64,000 nt of DNA, from the NCBI RefSeq assembly GCF_009923995.1, contig NZ_RFSK01000018.1:1-64000 (forward strand), in the 5' to 3' direction. Source of the stretch: Janthinobacterium sp. (GTDB lineage: Bacteria > Pseudomonadota > Gammaproteobacteria > Burkholderiales > Burkholderiaceae_D). The notes beneath the pieces were generated by a model, which had not been told where the DNA came from, ran no database searches, and saw only the letters and a program-made list of their open reading frames with translations. Shown here in pieces: positions 1 through 7,607 of the stretch. Within the stretch, counting starts at the first letter, position 1; every line of letters starts with the position of its first letter. The position numbers and the translations under genes are program-made.

Positions 1-330
1 ACCGAATTCCGCATGACGACGGCCTCGGGCCAGGAACGCGTGATGAACGTCAAGTTCTATCCCCACGAGGTCAAGGGCAAGCGCAATGGCTACTGGATCG
101 GGTTTGCCTGCGACGTCACCGAAGACCGGCGCTACCACGCCAGCATCGTGCGCAATCGCCGCGCGCTGCGCGCTCTCGCGCTGGTCAACGCCGCGATCTC
201 GCGCGCGCGGTCGCGGTCCGAACTGCACAAGCTGGTCTGCCAGAGCCTCGTCGAAGGCGATGGCTATGCGGCGGCATGGATCGGCCTGAGGGACATCGGT
301 CCGGTCGCCAAGATCAGGGTCACCGCCCAT
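1..330 (+). pseudogene. PAS-GAF sensor/signalling protein fragment, cut at both ends
   Basis: The frame is open from base 1 and reads as the end of a PAS domain (FYPHEVKGKRNGYWIGFACD, then VTEDRR) followed by a linker helix and the first strands of a GAF domain (LALVNAAISRARSRSELHKL, GDGYAAAWIGL). This arrangement is common in histidine kinases and diguanylate cyclases. From about base 320-335 the frame stays open to 720, but the product becomes Ala/His-rich nonsense, because the DNA there looks like coding sequence of the opposite strand. The rest of the GAF domain and any output domain are missing. I infer a truncation by rearrangement or a misjoin. The 5' end lies outside the window. The domain call is fairly safe; the exact breakpoint is approximate. 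Confidence 0.6.
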
Positions 331-660
331 GCCGCCACCGCCACCCGCGCCATCGCGGTCGCCTCCCATGCCGCCGCCATCGCCCACATGCATGCAGCTG
401 CTGCCCGCCATGCCCTGCGATGCCTGATGCATGCTACCGCCGGGCATGTTCCCTGCGGCACCGGCACCGGCAGCCTGGATGGTGGCCTGGTCCGCGTACG
501 ACACGCCCAGGCGTGGCCCCGGCATGTCGTCGCTGCTGTCAGTGGCGGCAATGTCCGCCTGCACATTCCCCTCGACCGGCATGGCTTGCATGGAAGACAT
601 GGCGGGCATGCCTTCGGCGGAACCGGTTGCCGGCGATTTTTTCGTTTTAGCGGTGCTCAT
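330..660 (-). pseudogene. N-terminal fragment of a Met/Gly-rich protein of unknown function
   Basis: A minus-strand frame starts at ATG 660, preceded by a good ribosome-binding site (GGGGAGAGACC next to the start). It begins MSTAKTKKSPATGSAEGMPA and continues with repeated Met-Pro and Gly-Gly-Met motifs. The frame has no stop before base 1, but beyond about base 330 it runs antisense to a recognisable PAS/GAF coding region, so the true C-terminus is probably missing. No family is recognised. It is low in complexity and hydrophilic, with no signal peptide or membrane segment. If the junction is real, both converging genes are broken; if it is an assembly error, this is the start of an intact gene elsewhere. 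Confidence 0.4.
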
Positions 661-760
661 GGTCTCTCCCCTCGTCTGCCTGCCAGTTCACTATGGCACG
701 GCGACCAGGCAAGGAATTGAGGCACATCAAGGATGACAAGGCCAACGCACGGCACCGGCG

Positions 761-791
761 AAAAAAAAGACAGCCGAGGCTGTCTTTTTTT
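761..791. terminator. Bidirectional intrinsic terminator
   Basis: Perfect stem AAGACAGCC/GGCTGTCTT with a GA loop, flanked by A-run and T-run, so it can stop transcription from either side. It lies 25 bases beyond the stop of the Ala/Lys-rich gene on the minus strand. Confidence 0.85.
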
Positions 792-816
792 CTACGAGGA
801 AACCCGCAGGCCGGAA

Positions 817-1293
817 TTACTTGGCGGCGGCAGCCTTGACTTCAGCGTCGGCCTTGGCCTTGGCTTCTTCCGTCTTGGTGGCGGCGATGGCCTTGTCGGC
901 ATTCGCTTCCACTTTTTCCTTGGCGACCTTGGCGTTCGCTTTCACGGCAGCCTTGTGCGCTTTCGCATCGGCCTTGGCATCGGTTTTATCCGCCTTGGCT
1001 TCCGCTTTCATCTTGTCTTCCGGATCGGCGTCAGCCACTTTGTCGTGGGCCTTAGCCTTGGTTTTGTTGGCCTTGTGCTGGGCGTCGGCCTTCTTTTCGT
1101 CAGCCTTCATTTCCGCCTTGGCGACATTGGCATCCGCCTTGGCATCGACTTTGGCTTCCTTGTTGGCGGCCTTGTTGATGTCATGCTGCGCAGACGCCTG
1201 GGCGCTTGCAACGGCTGGGGTAACCGGCGCCGTTTGCGCGATGGCAGCGGTGGCGAACAGGGTAGCGATCAGGGTGGCGAGTAATTTGTTCAT
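817..1293 (-). CDS. Exported Ala/Lys-rich coiled-coil protein
   Basis: A 158-residue protein starting at MNKLLATLIATLFATAAIAQ, with a clear signal peptide and probable cleavage after AIA. The mature part is almost entirely Ala, Lys, Asp and Glu in heptad-like KADAKA/KAEAKAD repeats, so it should form one long charged helix or coiled coil, probably periplasmic. An ATG 15 bases upstream is in frame, but the start at 1293 has an AAAGG ribosome-binding site at good spacing and puts the signal peptide at the N-terminus. The gene stands alone, with a terminator directly downstream. Enzymatic motifs are absent. Similar Lys/Ala-rich exported proteins are common in Oxalobacteraceae; a role in envelope stress or nucleoid-like packing would be guesswork. 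Confidence 0.75.
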   Translation of the reverse strand: MNKLLATLIATLFATAAIAQTAPVTPAVASAQASAQHDINKAANKEAKVDAKADANVAKAEMKADEKKADAQHKANKTKAKAHDKVADADPEDKMKAEAKADKTDAKADAKAHKAAVKANAKVAKEKVEANADKAIAATKTEEAKAKADAEVKAAAAK

Positions 1294-1430
1294 GATGTGA
1301 CCTTTCAATATGGATTCGATTTATTTTTACTAAAGGCGGGCAAAATGTTCCAAATTTGCCAGGCACCGCGCTGTGGTTGTCAGCAGCTCGATGGCATGAC
1401 TTCATAGTAAAGATAAGACGCAAACCACAC

Positions 1431-1491
1431 AGTGCGTTAGCGCACTCAAGGAGAAATATGTGCAATTCGGCAAATTTCCCCTTGAGTACGC
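1431..1491. other. Two overlapping, mutually exclusive stem-loops between ackA and the Ala/Lys-rich gene
   Basis: Hairpin A is AGTGCG/CGCACT (1431-1446). Hairpin B is a much longer inverted repeat (1440-1491) whose arms both carry ACTCAAGG and GAAAT, with a loop around 1464-1469. The two share bases 1440-1446, so they cannot both form. No T-run follows on either strand. The element lies just downstream of ackA and about 140-200 bases upstream of the Ala/Lys-rich gene, both on the minus strand. It could end or process the ackA mRNA, or act as a leader switch for the next gene. A smaller inverted repeat (GGCAAA/TTTGCC, 1339-1360) lies closer to that gene. Confidence 0.5.
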
Positions 1492-1508
1492 TACGGCGGG
1501 TCAGGCCA

Positions 1509-2726
1509 TCATGCACCCACGGCCAGCGCCGCATGGCGGGCGGCCACCCACTCCTCGTTGGCCGGCTCCACGCCCACCACGATGCGGCTGTCGTCGCTGG
1601 AAATACGGCTGGCGTTGCGCGCATTCGCCTCGCCGTCGAGCACGGGGCCGATGAAGCCCAGCTCGGCGCAGATGCGCTGGCGCAATTCGGCGCTGTGCTC
1701 GCCGATACCGGCCGTAAACACCAGCATGTCCAGCCCGCCCAGCACGGCCGTCAAGGCGCCGATCTCGCGCACGATGCGGCGGATGTACAGGGCCAGCGCT
1801 GCCCGGATGCGCTCCCCCGTGGCATCCTGCCGGTCCTGCTGTGCCAGCAGGATGGGCGGGTCGGCCGACACGCCGGACACGCCCAGCAAGCCCGACTCGT
1901 GGTACAGCACGTGCGCCACTTTTTCCAGCGACAGCTTTTCGATTTCCATCAGGTAGATGACGGCGCCCGGATCGAGCGAGCCGCAGCGCGTGCCCATCAT
2001 CAGGCCGTCCAGCGCGGAAAAGCCCATGGTGGTGGCCACGCTGTGCAAGTTCTCCATGGCGCACAGGCTGGCGCCGCTGCCCAGGTGGGCGACGATGACC
2101 TTGCCGCGCGCGACCGCACCGAAGCGCTGCTCCAGCACCAGCGACTGGTATTCATACGACAGGCCGTGGAAGCCATAGCGGCGCAAGCCCCGCTCCCACG
2201 CATCGTACGGCAAGGCCAGCATCTGCTCGACCTGAGGCACCGTGTGGTGGAAGGCCGTGTCGAAGCACGCCACCTGGGCGATGTCGGGGCGCGATTCGAG
2301 CAGCACCTCGATCGCCTCCAGGGCGAACGGCTGGTGCAGGGGCGCCAGCGGCACGAAGCTTTTCAGGTCGGCCAGCACGGCGAAATCGATGCGCACGGGG
2401 GCGAAATACTTGCTGCCACCGTGTACCACGCGGTGCGCCACGGCGCGCAGCGGGCGCCCCGCCAGGCGTTCGACGACCTTCTCGCGGATGTGCGCCAGGG
2501 CCGCATGGTGCGGCTGTTCGGCATCCAGCTGCAGGGCCTGGGCAGGCTGGCCGCCGGCGCGGTAGCTGGCGCTTTCGCGGCCGATGCCCTCGACCTTGCC
2601 GCTCCATTCGGCCTGCTGCGGCAGCACGCCGCCCGCCTGCTCGAAGAGGGCGAACTTGATGCTCGACGAGCCGCAATTGAGCACCAGGATCAGGGTGCCG
2701 TCGGCGTGTTGGGCTGCTGCGTTCAT
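1509..2726 (-). CDS. ackA: Acetate kinase
   Basis: 405 residues, the usual length. Family motifs in order: LNCGSSSIKFALF near the N-terminus (phosphate-binding loop), HRVVHGG, CFDTAFHHTVP, RRYGFHGLS, HLGSGASLCA, GLMMGTRCGSLDPG and FTAGIGEHS. It converts acetyl phosphate and ADP to acetate and ATP, the energy-yielding end of the acetate branch. The start at 2726 overlaps the stop of the phosphotransacetylase fusion gene as ATGA; an in-frame start 48 bases upstream would lie inside that gene and add a non-conserved tail. It is the last gene of the nine-gene operon beginning at 13860. Propionate or butyrate could also be substrates. Confidence 0.95.
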   Translation of the reverse strand: MNAAAQHADGTLILVLNCGSSSIKFALFEQAGGVLPQQAEWSGKVEGIGRESASYRAGGQPAQALQLDAEQPHHAALAHIREKVVERLAGRPLRAVAHRVVHGGSKYFAPVRIDFAVLADLKSFVPLAPLHQPFALEAIEVLLESRPDIAQVACFDTAFHHTVPQVEQMLALPYDAWERGLRRYGFHGLSYEYQSLVLEQRFGAVARGKVIVAHLGSGASLCAMENLHSVATTMGFSALDGLMMGTRCGSLDPGAVIYLMEIEKLSLEKVAHVLYHESGLLGVSGVSADPPILLAQQDRQDATGERIRAALALYIRRIVREIGALTAVLGGLDMLVFTAGIGEHSAELRQRICAELGFIGPVLDGEANARNASRISSDDSRIVVGVEPANEEWVAARHAALAVGA

Positions 2727-4138
2727 GGCGGCGTGCTCCGGTAATGGTTGGCCAGCATCACGGCGATGGCGCACGAGGCGATGCGGCTGGCGCGCGAATC
2801 GGCGCGGCTGGTGAGGATGACGGGGATCTTCGCGCCCAGCACGATGCCGGCGCTGTCCGCGTCGCCCATGTATTCGAGCTGCTTGGCCAGCATGTTGCCG
2901 CTTTCCAGGTCGGGCACCAGCAAGATATCGGCGCGGCCCGCCACCTCGGAAACGATGCCCTTGACGGTCGCGGCGGCGATCGAGACGGCGTTATCGAAGG
3001 CCAGCGGGCCATCGAGGATGGCGCCCGTGATCTGGCCACGGTCGGCCATCTTGCACAGGGCCGCCGCATCCAGGGTGGCCGGCATGTCCGCGTTCACCGT
3101 TTCCACGGCGGCCAGGATGGCCACGCGCGGCTGGGCCACGCCGATCACGTGCGCCAGGTCGATGGCGTTGCGCACGATGTCGGCCTTCATGGCGAGGTTC
3201 GGCGCGATGTTGATGGCCGCGTCCGTGATGATGAACGGGCGCGGATACGCGGGCGTCTGCATCAGGAAGCAGTGGCTGATGCGGCGCTTGGTGCGCAGGC
3301 CCGCGCTGGCCACCAGCACGGCCGACATCAGTTCATCCGTATGCAGGCTGCCTTTCATGATCGCTTCCACTTCGCCCTTGCCCGCCAGCTCGGCGCCACG
3401 GGCGGCGGCCGCATGGCTATGCTCGACATCCTCGATGGCGATGCCTGCCAGGCTCAGGCCAGCTTCCAGGGCCACGGCTTCCAGGCGCGCGCGCGGCGCC
3501 ACCAGCACGGGCGTGATCAGGCCGGCCGCATACGCGTCCAGTGCGCCGGACAGGCTCAGTTCATCGCACGGGTGCACCACGGCCACCTTGATGGGCCCCA
3601 GGGTGCGCGCATGTTCCAGCAGGCGGCGCGTGCCGTCGCCGTTATGCAGGCGCACTTCGGGCAGGGTGGCGCGCTGGCGCTCGATCTGCTCGGCGGGCGC
3701 AATCACCTGCGCTTCGCCATCGAGCACCACGGCGCCATGCTGGTTGATGCAGCGGCAGGCCAGGGTCACGTGGCGGTTGCGCGGCTCCAGTGCCGTGACT
3801 GTGACGCTGATGGCCAGCGTATCGCCCACGCGCACGGGCTGCAGGAAGCGCAGGGTCTGGCCCGTGTACACGGTGCCGGCGCCGGGCAGGCGCGTACCCA
3901 GCACGGCGGAAATGAGGGCGGCGCCCCACATGCCATGCGCGATCACACCCTGGTAGCGGCTGGAGGCGGCAAATTCCGCATCCAGATGCTGGGGATTGTC
4001 GTCGCCCGACATCACCGCGAACAGGGCGATATCGTCCATGCTCAGGGTGCGCGTGATGCTGGCGGTATCGCCGATGGCGATCTGCTCGAAGGTGCGGTTG
4101 CGCACGATATTCAAATCATCGTCTTGGGTGGTGGTCAT
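2723..4138 (-). CDS. MaoC-like hydratase / phosphate acetyltransferase fusion
   Basis: 471 residues with two domains. Residues about 12-150 are a MaoC hot-dog hydratase domain (FEQIAIGDTASITRTLSMDD, then GDDNPQHLDAEFAASSRYQG and a conserved AHGMWGAAL). Residues about 160-465 are a phosphate acetyl/butyryltransferase domain (GEVEAIMKGSLHTDELM, FIITDAAINIAPN, ILDGPLAFDNAVS, LLVPDLESGNMLAKQLEY). Proteins of this fusion are known as bifunctional enoyl-CoA hydratase/phosphate acetyltransferase. Its overlap with ackA shows that acyl-CoA to acyl-phosphate to acid plus ATP is the intended route. The MaoC domain may hydrate a short enoyl-CoA or only bind acyl-CoA; the sequence does not settle this. 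Confidence 0.92.
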   Translation of the reverse strand: MTTTQDDDLNIVRNRTFEQIAIGDTASITRTLSMDDIALFAVMSGDDNPQHLDAEFAASSRYQGVIAHGMWGAALISAVLGTRLPGAGTVYTGQTLRFLQPVRVGDTLAISVTVTALEPRNRHVTLACRCINQHGAVVLDGEAQVIAPAEQIERQRATLPEVRLHNGDGTRRLLEHARTLGPIKVAVVHPCDELSLSGALDAYAAGLITPVLVAPRARLEAVALEAGLSLAGIAIEDVEHSHAAAARGAELAGKGEVEAIMKGSLHTDELMSAVLVASAGLRTKRRISHCFLMQTPAYPRPFIITDAAINIAPNLAMKADIVRNAIDLAHVIGVAQPRVAILAAVETVNADMPATLDAAALCKMADRGQITGAILDGPLAFDNAVSIAAATVKGIVSEVAGRADILLVPDLESGNMLAKQLEYMGDADSAGIVLGAKIPVILTSRADSRASRIASCAIAVMLANHYRSTPP

Positions 4139-4147
4139 CTTGGCCTT

Positions 4148-6430
4148 CTAGGCTGGGGTAATGTTCTTGGCGGATTTGGCTTTTGGCTGCGTGGCGGCGA
4201 CAGATACCGGCTTCGATTCTGCCACAGCGGGCGGCTGCGCCTTCGCTTGCGCTTTGGCGGCGCGGTCGAAGACGTCCAGCATCTGCTGCAGGCTCGCTTC
4301 CTCGTCCGGCGTCGGCGCGTCGGGCACCAGCAGCACCTGCTGCAGCCATTCGGCCAGCGCGCGGATGGATTCCGGATCGGCACGCGACAGCAAGGTCGGC
4401 AAGGCGGCGACGGCGGCGTCGAAATCATGCATCATGAGGCGCGCCTGCTGGCGCACGATGTGGCGGAATTCTTCCATGCTGAAGTCCTGCCGGTACTGCG
4501 GCTTGATCAGTTTGAGCGCCAGGTTGACCCGGCGCTCGTCGGCGATCATGCGGAAGCGGTAGATATAGAACAGCGCGCGCACGGCCGCTTCCACCAGGCC
4601 GCCCCTTTCCATGTCCTCTTCCATCTTGCGCGTTTCGCAGCGTACGTATTCGCAATGCTCGGGCGAGATGCCGGGGTGCGGACGCGGCGGATTGGCATCG
4701 TTCGGGCTTTGTCCCGTCAGCGCCTGCACCAGCGGCGAGCCGTATACCATGTCGAAGGTTGCTTCCTGCACGCTGTCGCGCCAGTCGCGCCAGCCGTTCA
4801 GGCCTGCCGTGATGGCGCCGGAAACCGCCTCCTGCATGGCCAGCAGCGGATTGTCGGGTGCTACCGGCTGGCGCTGCGCGCGCACCTTTTCCGCTTCTTT
4901 CGCCACCAGCCTGGCCAGCGGATTATGGTCGGTCCAGCGCTCGTACGACACGCGCAGCGGATGCGAGAGCTGCAGGAAACGCGCCGTCTGCGGCGTCACC
5001 ATGGCGCGCACCCACGGTTGCGCGAAGGTGCGGTACAGGGCCAGGTTCACTTCGGAGACGCGCGCGGCGGCGGCGAACTTGCGGTCGTTTTCCACACTTG
5101 GCTGCACGATGGCGCGCACGTCCTCGATGCTGCGGCGCTCCACCTGCAGCACATAGTCGCCGCTGGCCAGGTCGGCGTTCGGCGTGTCGGGCGTCTTGTC
5201 GACGATCAGCGCCTGGTAGATGCCGGCCGGCAGCAGGTTGATCAGGTCGATATTGCTGGCGAATTTCTGGTGTTCCTTGCGCCCCACCTTGGCAGAGACA
5301 AAAATGCCCAGGTGGCCGATGCTGTCATGCACGGCGTACACGATGGTCTGGTCGTGCATCAGCACGTCGTTGTCGTCGCGGTACAGGTCCGTGATCCAGC
5401 CCAGCGCCTGCGGTGGTGGCGTGATGTTGTCGCCGTTCGAGCAGAATACGACGATGGGCGAGCGGATATTGCGCAAGTCCAGGCGCACGCCGTCCGAGGT
5501 GATCAGTTCGGCCGTGGCCAGGCGGTTGCCGATGAACAGATTGTCGACGATGTACTGCATCTCGACGTCGTTCAGGAAGACGTGGCCGCCCCAGTATTTT
5601 TCAAATTCCAGGTAGCGCGGCGCTTCCGTGTCGATGTTCGCATACAGGTTGTACTGCTTGGTCCACAGGGTGTTGGCCGGGTTCAGGTTCTCGAAATTCT
5701 GTACCAGGCTGGCGCCGTCGAAACGGCCGTTGCCCAGGTCGCCCGCCAGCGCCGTGGCCCAGCTGCCGCCCATCAGGCCGCCTGCATAGCGCATCGGGTT
5801 GCGGCCATGCCAGCCGGCCCAGTACGATATGGGCGCGCCGGCCACGATGATGGGCCCGAACAGGTCGGGGCGCATGGCGGCCGTCATGAGGATTTGCCAG
5901 CCCGCCTGGCAATTGCCGATGACGACGGGCTTGCCTTCGCTGTGCGGATGCAGGGCAATGACCTTTTCCAGGAACTGCGCCTCCGCATGCATCACGTCTT
6001 CCACCGTCTGCCCCGGCACGGGGTCGGGCAAAAAGCCGATGAAATAGCAGGGGTGGCCCGCGCGCAGGGCCACGCCGATTTCGCTTTCCGCCTTGAAGCC
6101 GCCGATGCCGGGGCCGTGGCCGGCGCGCGGATCGACGACGACGAACGGCCGCTTCGTCGGATCGGGTTCCAGCGCATCCGGCGTCAGGATGCGCGCCAGG
6201 CCGTAGTTGACGGGACGCGCCAGGTCCAGGCCCGACATCACCAGCTCGGCGGGAAAATCGAGCACGTTCGGCACTTCCTCGGCCAGGTGCTCCTGGTACT
6301 GGTTGCCGCGGCGGCGCATCACGTCCGCATACAGCACGATGCGCTGCCAGGAGTCGCGCGCATAGTCGCCCAGCATGCCCAGCGACGGCAGGCCGCCGGT
6401 GGAGAAAAATGGTGCAGCTTCGGTTTTCAT
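4148..6430 (-). CDS. DUF3141 protein, PHA-synthase-like alpha/beta hydrolase
   Basis: 760 residues from MKTEAAPFF; the start has AAGGA at good spacing, whereas the ATG at 6445 has none. The core (about 50-400) is an alpha/beta hydrolase fold. Its nucleophile elbow is GNCQAGW with Cys174, matching the Cys lipase box of polyhydroxyalkanoate synthases rather than the usual Ser. Possible acid and base partners are SNGDNITPP and DSIGHLGIF, the positions used in PhaC. The C-terminal third is helical and ends in a Lys/Ala/Pro-rich tail. The family is known mainly as a neighbour of phosphotransacetylase and acetate kinase, as here. Its substrate is unknown; an acyl-CoA-using transferase or thioesterase is my inference. 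Confidence 0.85.
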   Translation of the reverse strand: MKTEAAPFFSTGGLPSLGMLGDYARDSWQRIVLYADVMRRRGNQYQEHLAEEVPNVLDFPAELVMSGLDLARPVNYGLARILTPDALEPDPTKRPFVVVDPRAGHGPGIGGFKAESEIGVALRAGHPCYFIGFLPDPVPGQTVEDVMHAEAQFLEKVIALHPHSEGKPVVIGNCQAGWQILMTAAMRPDLFGPIIVAGAPISYWAGWHGRNPMRYAGGLMGGSWATALAGDLGNGRFDGASLVQNFENLNPANTLWTKQYNLYANIDTEAPRYLEFEKYWGGHVFLNDVEMQYIVDNLFIGNRLATAELITSDGVRLDLRNIRSPIVVFCSNGDNITPPPQALGWITDLYRDDNDVLMHDQTIVYAVHDSIGHLGIFVSAKVGRKEHQKFASNIDLINLLPAGIYQALIVDKTPDTPNADLASGDYVLQVERRSIEDVRAIVQPSVENDRKFAAAARVSEVNLALYRTFAQPWVRAMVTPQTARFLQLSHPLRVSYERWTDHNPLARLVAKEAEKVRAQRQPVAPDNPLLAMQEAVSGAITAGLNGWRDWRDSVQEATFDMVYGSPLVQALTGQSPNDANPPRPHPGISPEHCEYVRCETRKMEEDMERGGLVEAAVRALFYIYRFRMIADERRVNLALKLIKPQYRQDFSMEEFRHIVRQQARLMMHDFDAAVAALPTLLSRADPESIRALAEWLQQVLLVPDAPTPDEEASLQQMLDVFDRAAKAQAKAQPPAVAESKPVSVAATQPKAKSAKNITPA

Positions 6431-6453
6431 GGCTATCCTTTTCATGCGAACAA

Positions 6454-6473
6454 GCGCCGGACCATTCCGGCGC
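6454..6473 (-). other. Intercistronic stem-loop
   Basis: Perfect 8-bp stem GCGCCGGA/TCCGGCGC with a 4-base loop, between the ABC permease stop and the DUF3141 gene. There is no T-run, so it is more likely to adjust mRNA stability or cause partial polarity than to end transcription. Confidence 0.5.
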
Positions 6474-6478
6474 GGGGT

Positions 6479-7603
6479 CTACGCCATCTGGCTGATGGTC
6501 TTGCGAAAACGGGCAAGGGCAAACGTGAACAGGGCCGTGCCGATCGCCAGCAGGGCCAGGAAAGGCTTCCACACGACGTCGATGCCGGCGCCGCGGTACA
6601 GGATCGCCTGGCTCAATTCGACGAAATGCGTGGTGGGCGCGATCAGCATGATGTTTTGCACCAGCTGCGGCATGCTTTCGCGCGGCGTGCTGCCGCCCGA
6701 CAGCATCTGCAGCGGCAGCAGTACGAGGATCAACAGCATGCCGAACTGCGGCATGCTGCGCGCCACGGTGGCAAGGAAAATCCCCATCGAGGTGGTGGCA
6801 AACAGGTGCAGCGCCGCGCCGCACAGGAACAGCGCGATGGAGCCCTCGATCGGCACGTGCAGCATGCCGCGCACCACCAGATTCAGCGACAGGGCGGCGG
6901 CCAGCAGCACCACCAGGCCCATCGACCAGACCTTGCCCAGCATGATTTCGGCCGGCGTCACGGGCATCACCAGCAGATGCTCGATGGTGCCGTGCTCGCG
7001 CTCGCGGATCAGGGCCGCACCCGTCAGGATGATCGACAGCATCGTCACCTGGTTGATGATTTCCATCAGCGAGCCAAACCAGGCCTGGCTCAGCGAGGGA
7101 TTGAAGCGCGCGCGCATCACCAGATCCACGGGCGACACCGTTGCGCCCCGGTAGCGCTTGGCGAATTCGGAGATTTCGCCGGCGACGATCTGCTGGATGT
7201 AGCCGCTGCCGCTGAAGGCCTGGCTCATGCGCGTGGCGTCCACGTTCAGCTGCAGCTCCGCCTGGCGTCCGCCCAGCACGTCGGCCTGCAGCTTGGGCGG
7301 TATCGTCAGCACGAAGGTGTACTGGCCCGCGTCGAGGCCCGCGTCGACCTGGCCCTGGTTGATCATGGCCGGCGGCGTGAACTGCGGCGGGAAGAAGGCC
7401 GAGGCGATGCGCCCGGACAGGGGCGAGCCATCCTCGTCGACGATGGCGATCGAGGCCATGTGCAGGGTTTCCGGCTTGGCCGTGGCGGCCACGTAGATGG
7501 CCAGGGTGAACGTGTAGAGGATCAGGATCAGCATCATGGGATCGCGGATCAGGCTCCAGATTTCCTTCACGCCCAGGCGGTAGATGTTTTCAAGGTGGCG
7601 CAT
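6479..7603 (-). CDS. ABC-2 type permease (YhhJ/YbhR-like)
   Basis: 374 residues. One membrane segment near the N-terminus (MMLILILYTFTLAIYVAA) is followed by a large extracytoplasmic domain (about 45-175). Five hydrophobic segments follow from about residue 180, including the ABC-2 signature region LIREREHGTIEHLLVMPVTP. In E. coli the corresponding gene lies beside rbbA and an HlyD gene, as here, where it follows rbbA by 4 bases. It should be the second membrane half of the exporter, partnering the permease domain inside RbbA. The exported substrate is unknown. Confidence 0.88.
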   Translation of the reverse strand: MRHLENIYRLGVKEIWSLIRDPMMLILILYTFTLAIYVAATAKPETLHMASIAIVDEDGSPLSGRIASAFFPPQFTPPAMINQGQVDAGLDAGQYTFVLTIPPKLQADVLGGRQAELQLNVDATRMSQAFSGSGYIQQIVAGEISEFAKRYRGATVSPVDLVMRARFNPSLSQAWFGSLMEIINQVTMLSIILTGAALIREREHGTIEHLLVMPVTPAEIMLGKVWSMGLVVLLAAALSLNLVVRGMLHVPIEGSIALFLCGAALHLFATTSMGIFLATVARSMPQFGMLLILVLLPLQMLSGGSTPRESMPQLVQNIMLIAPTTHFVELSQAILYRGAGIDVVWKPFLALLAIGTALFTFALARFRKTISQMA

Positions 7604-7607
7604 ACGC

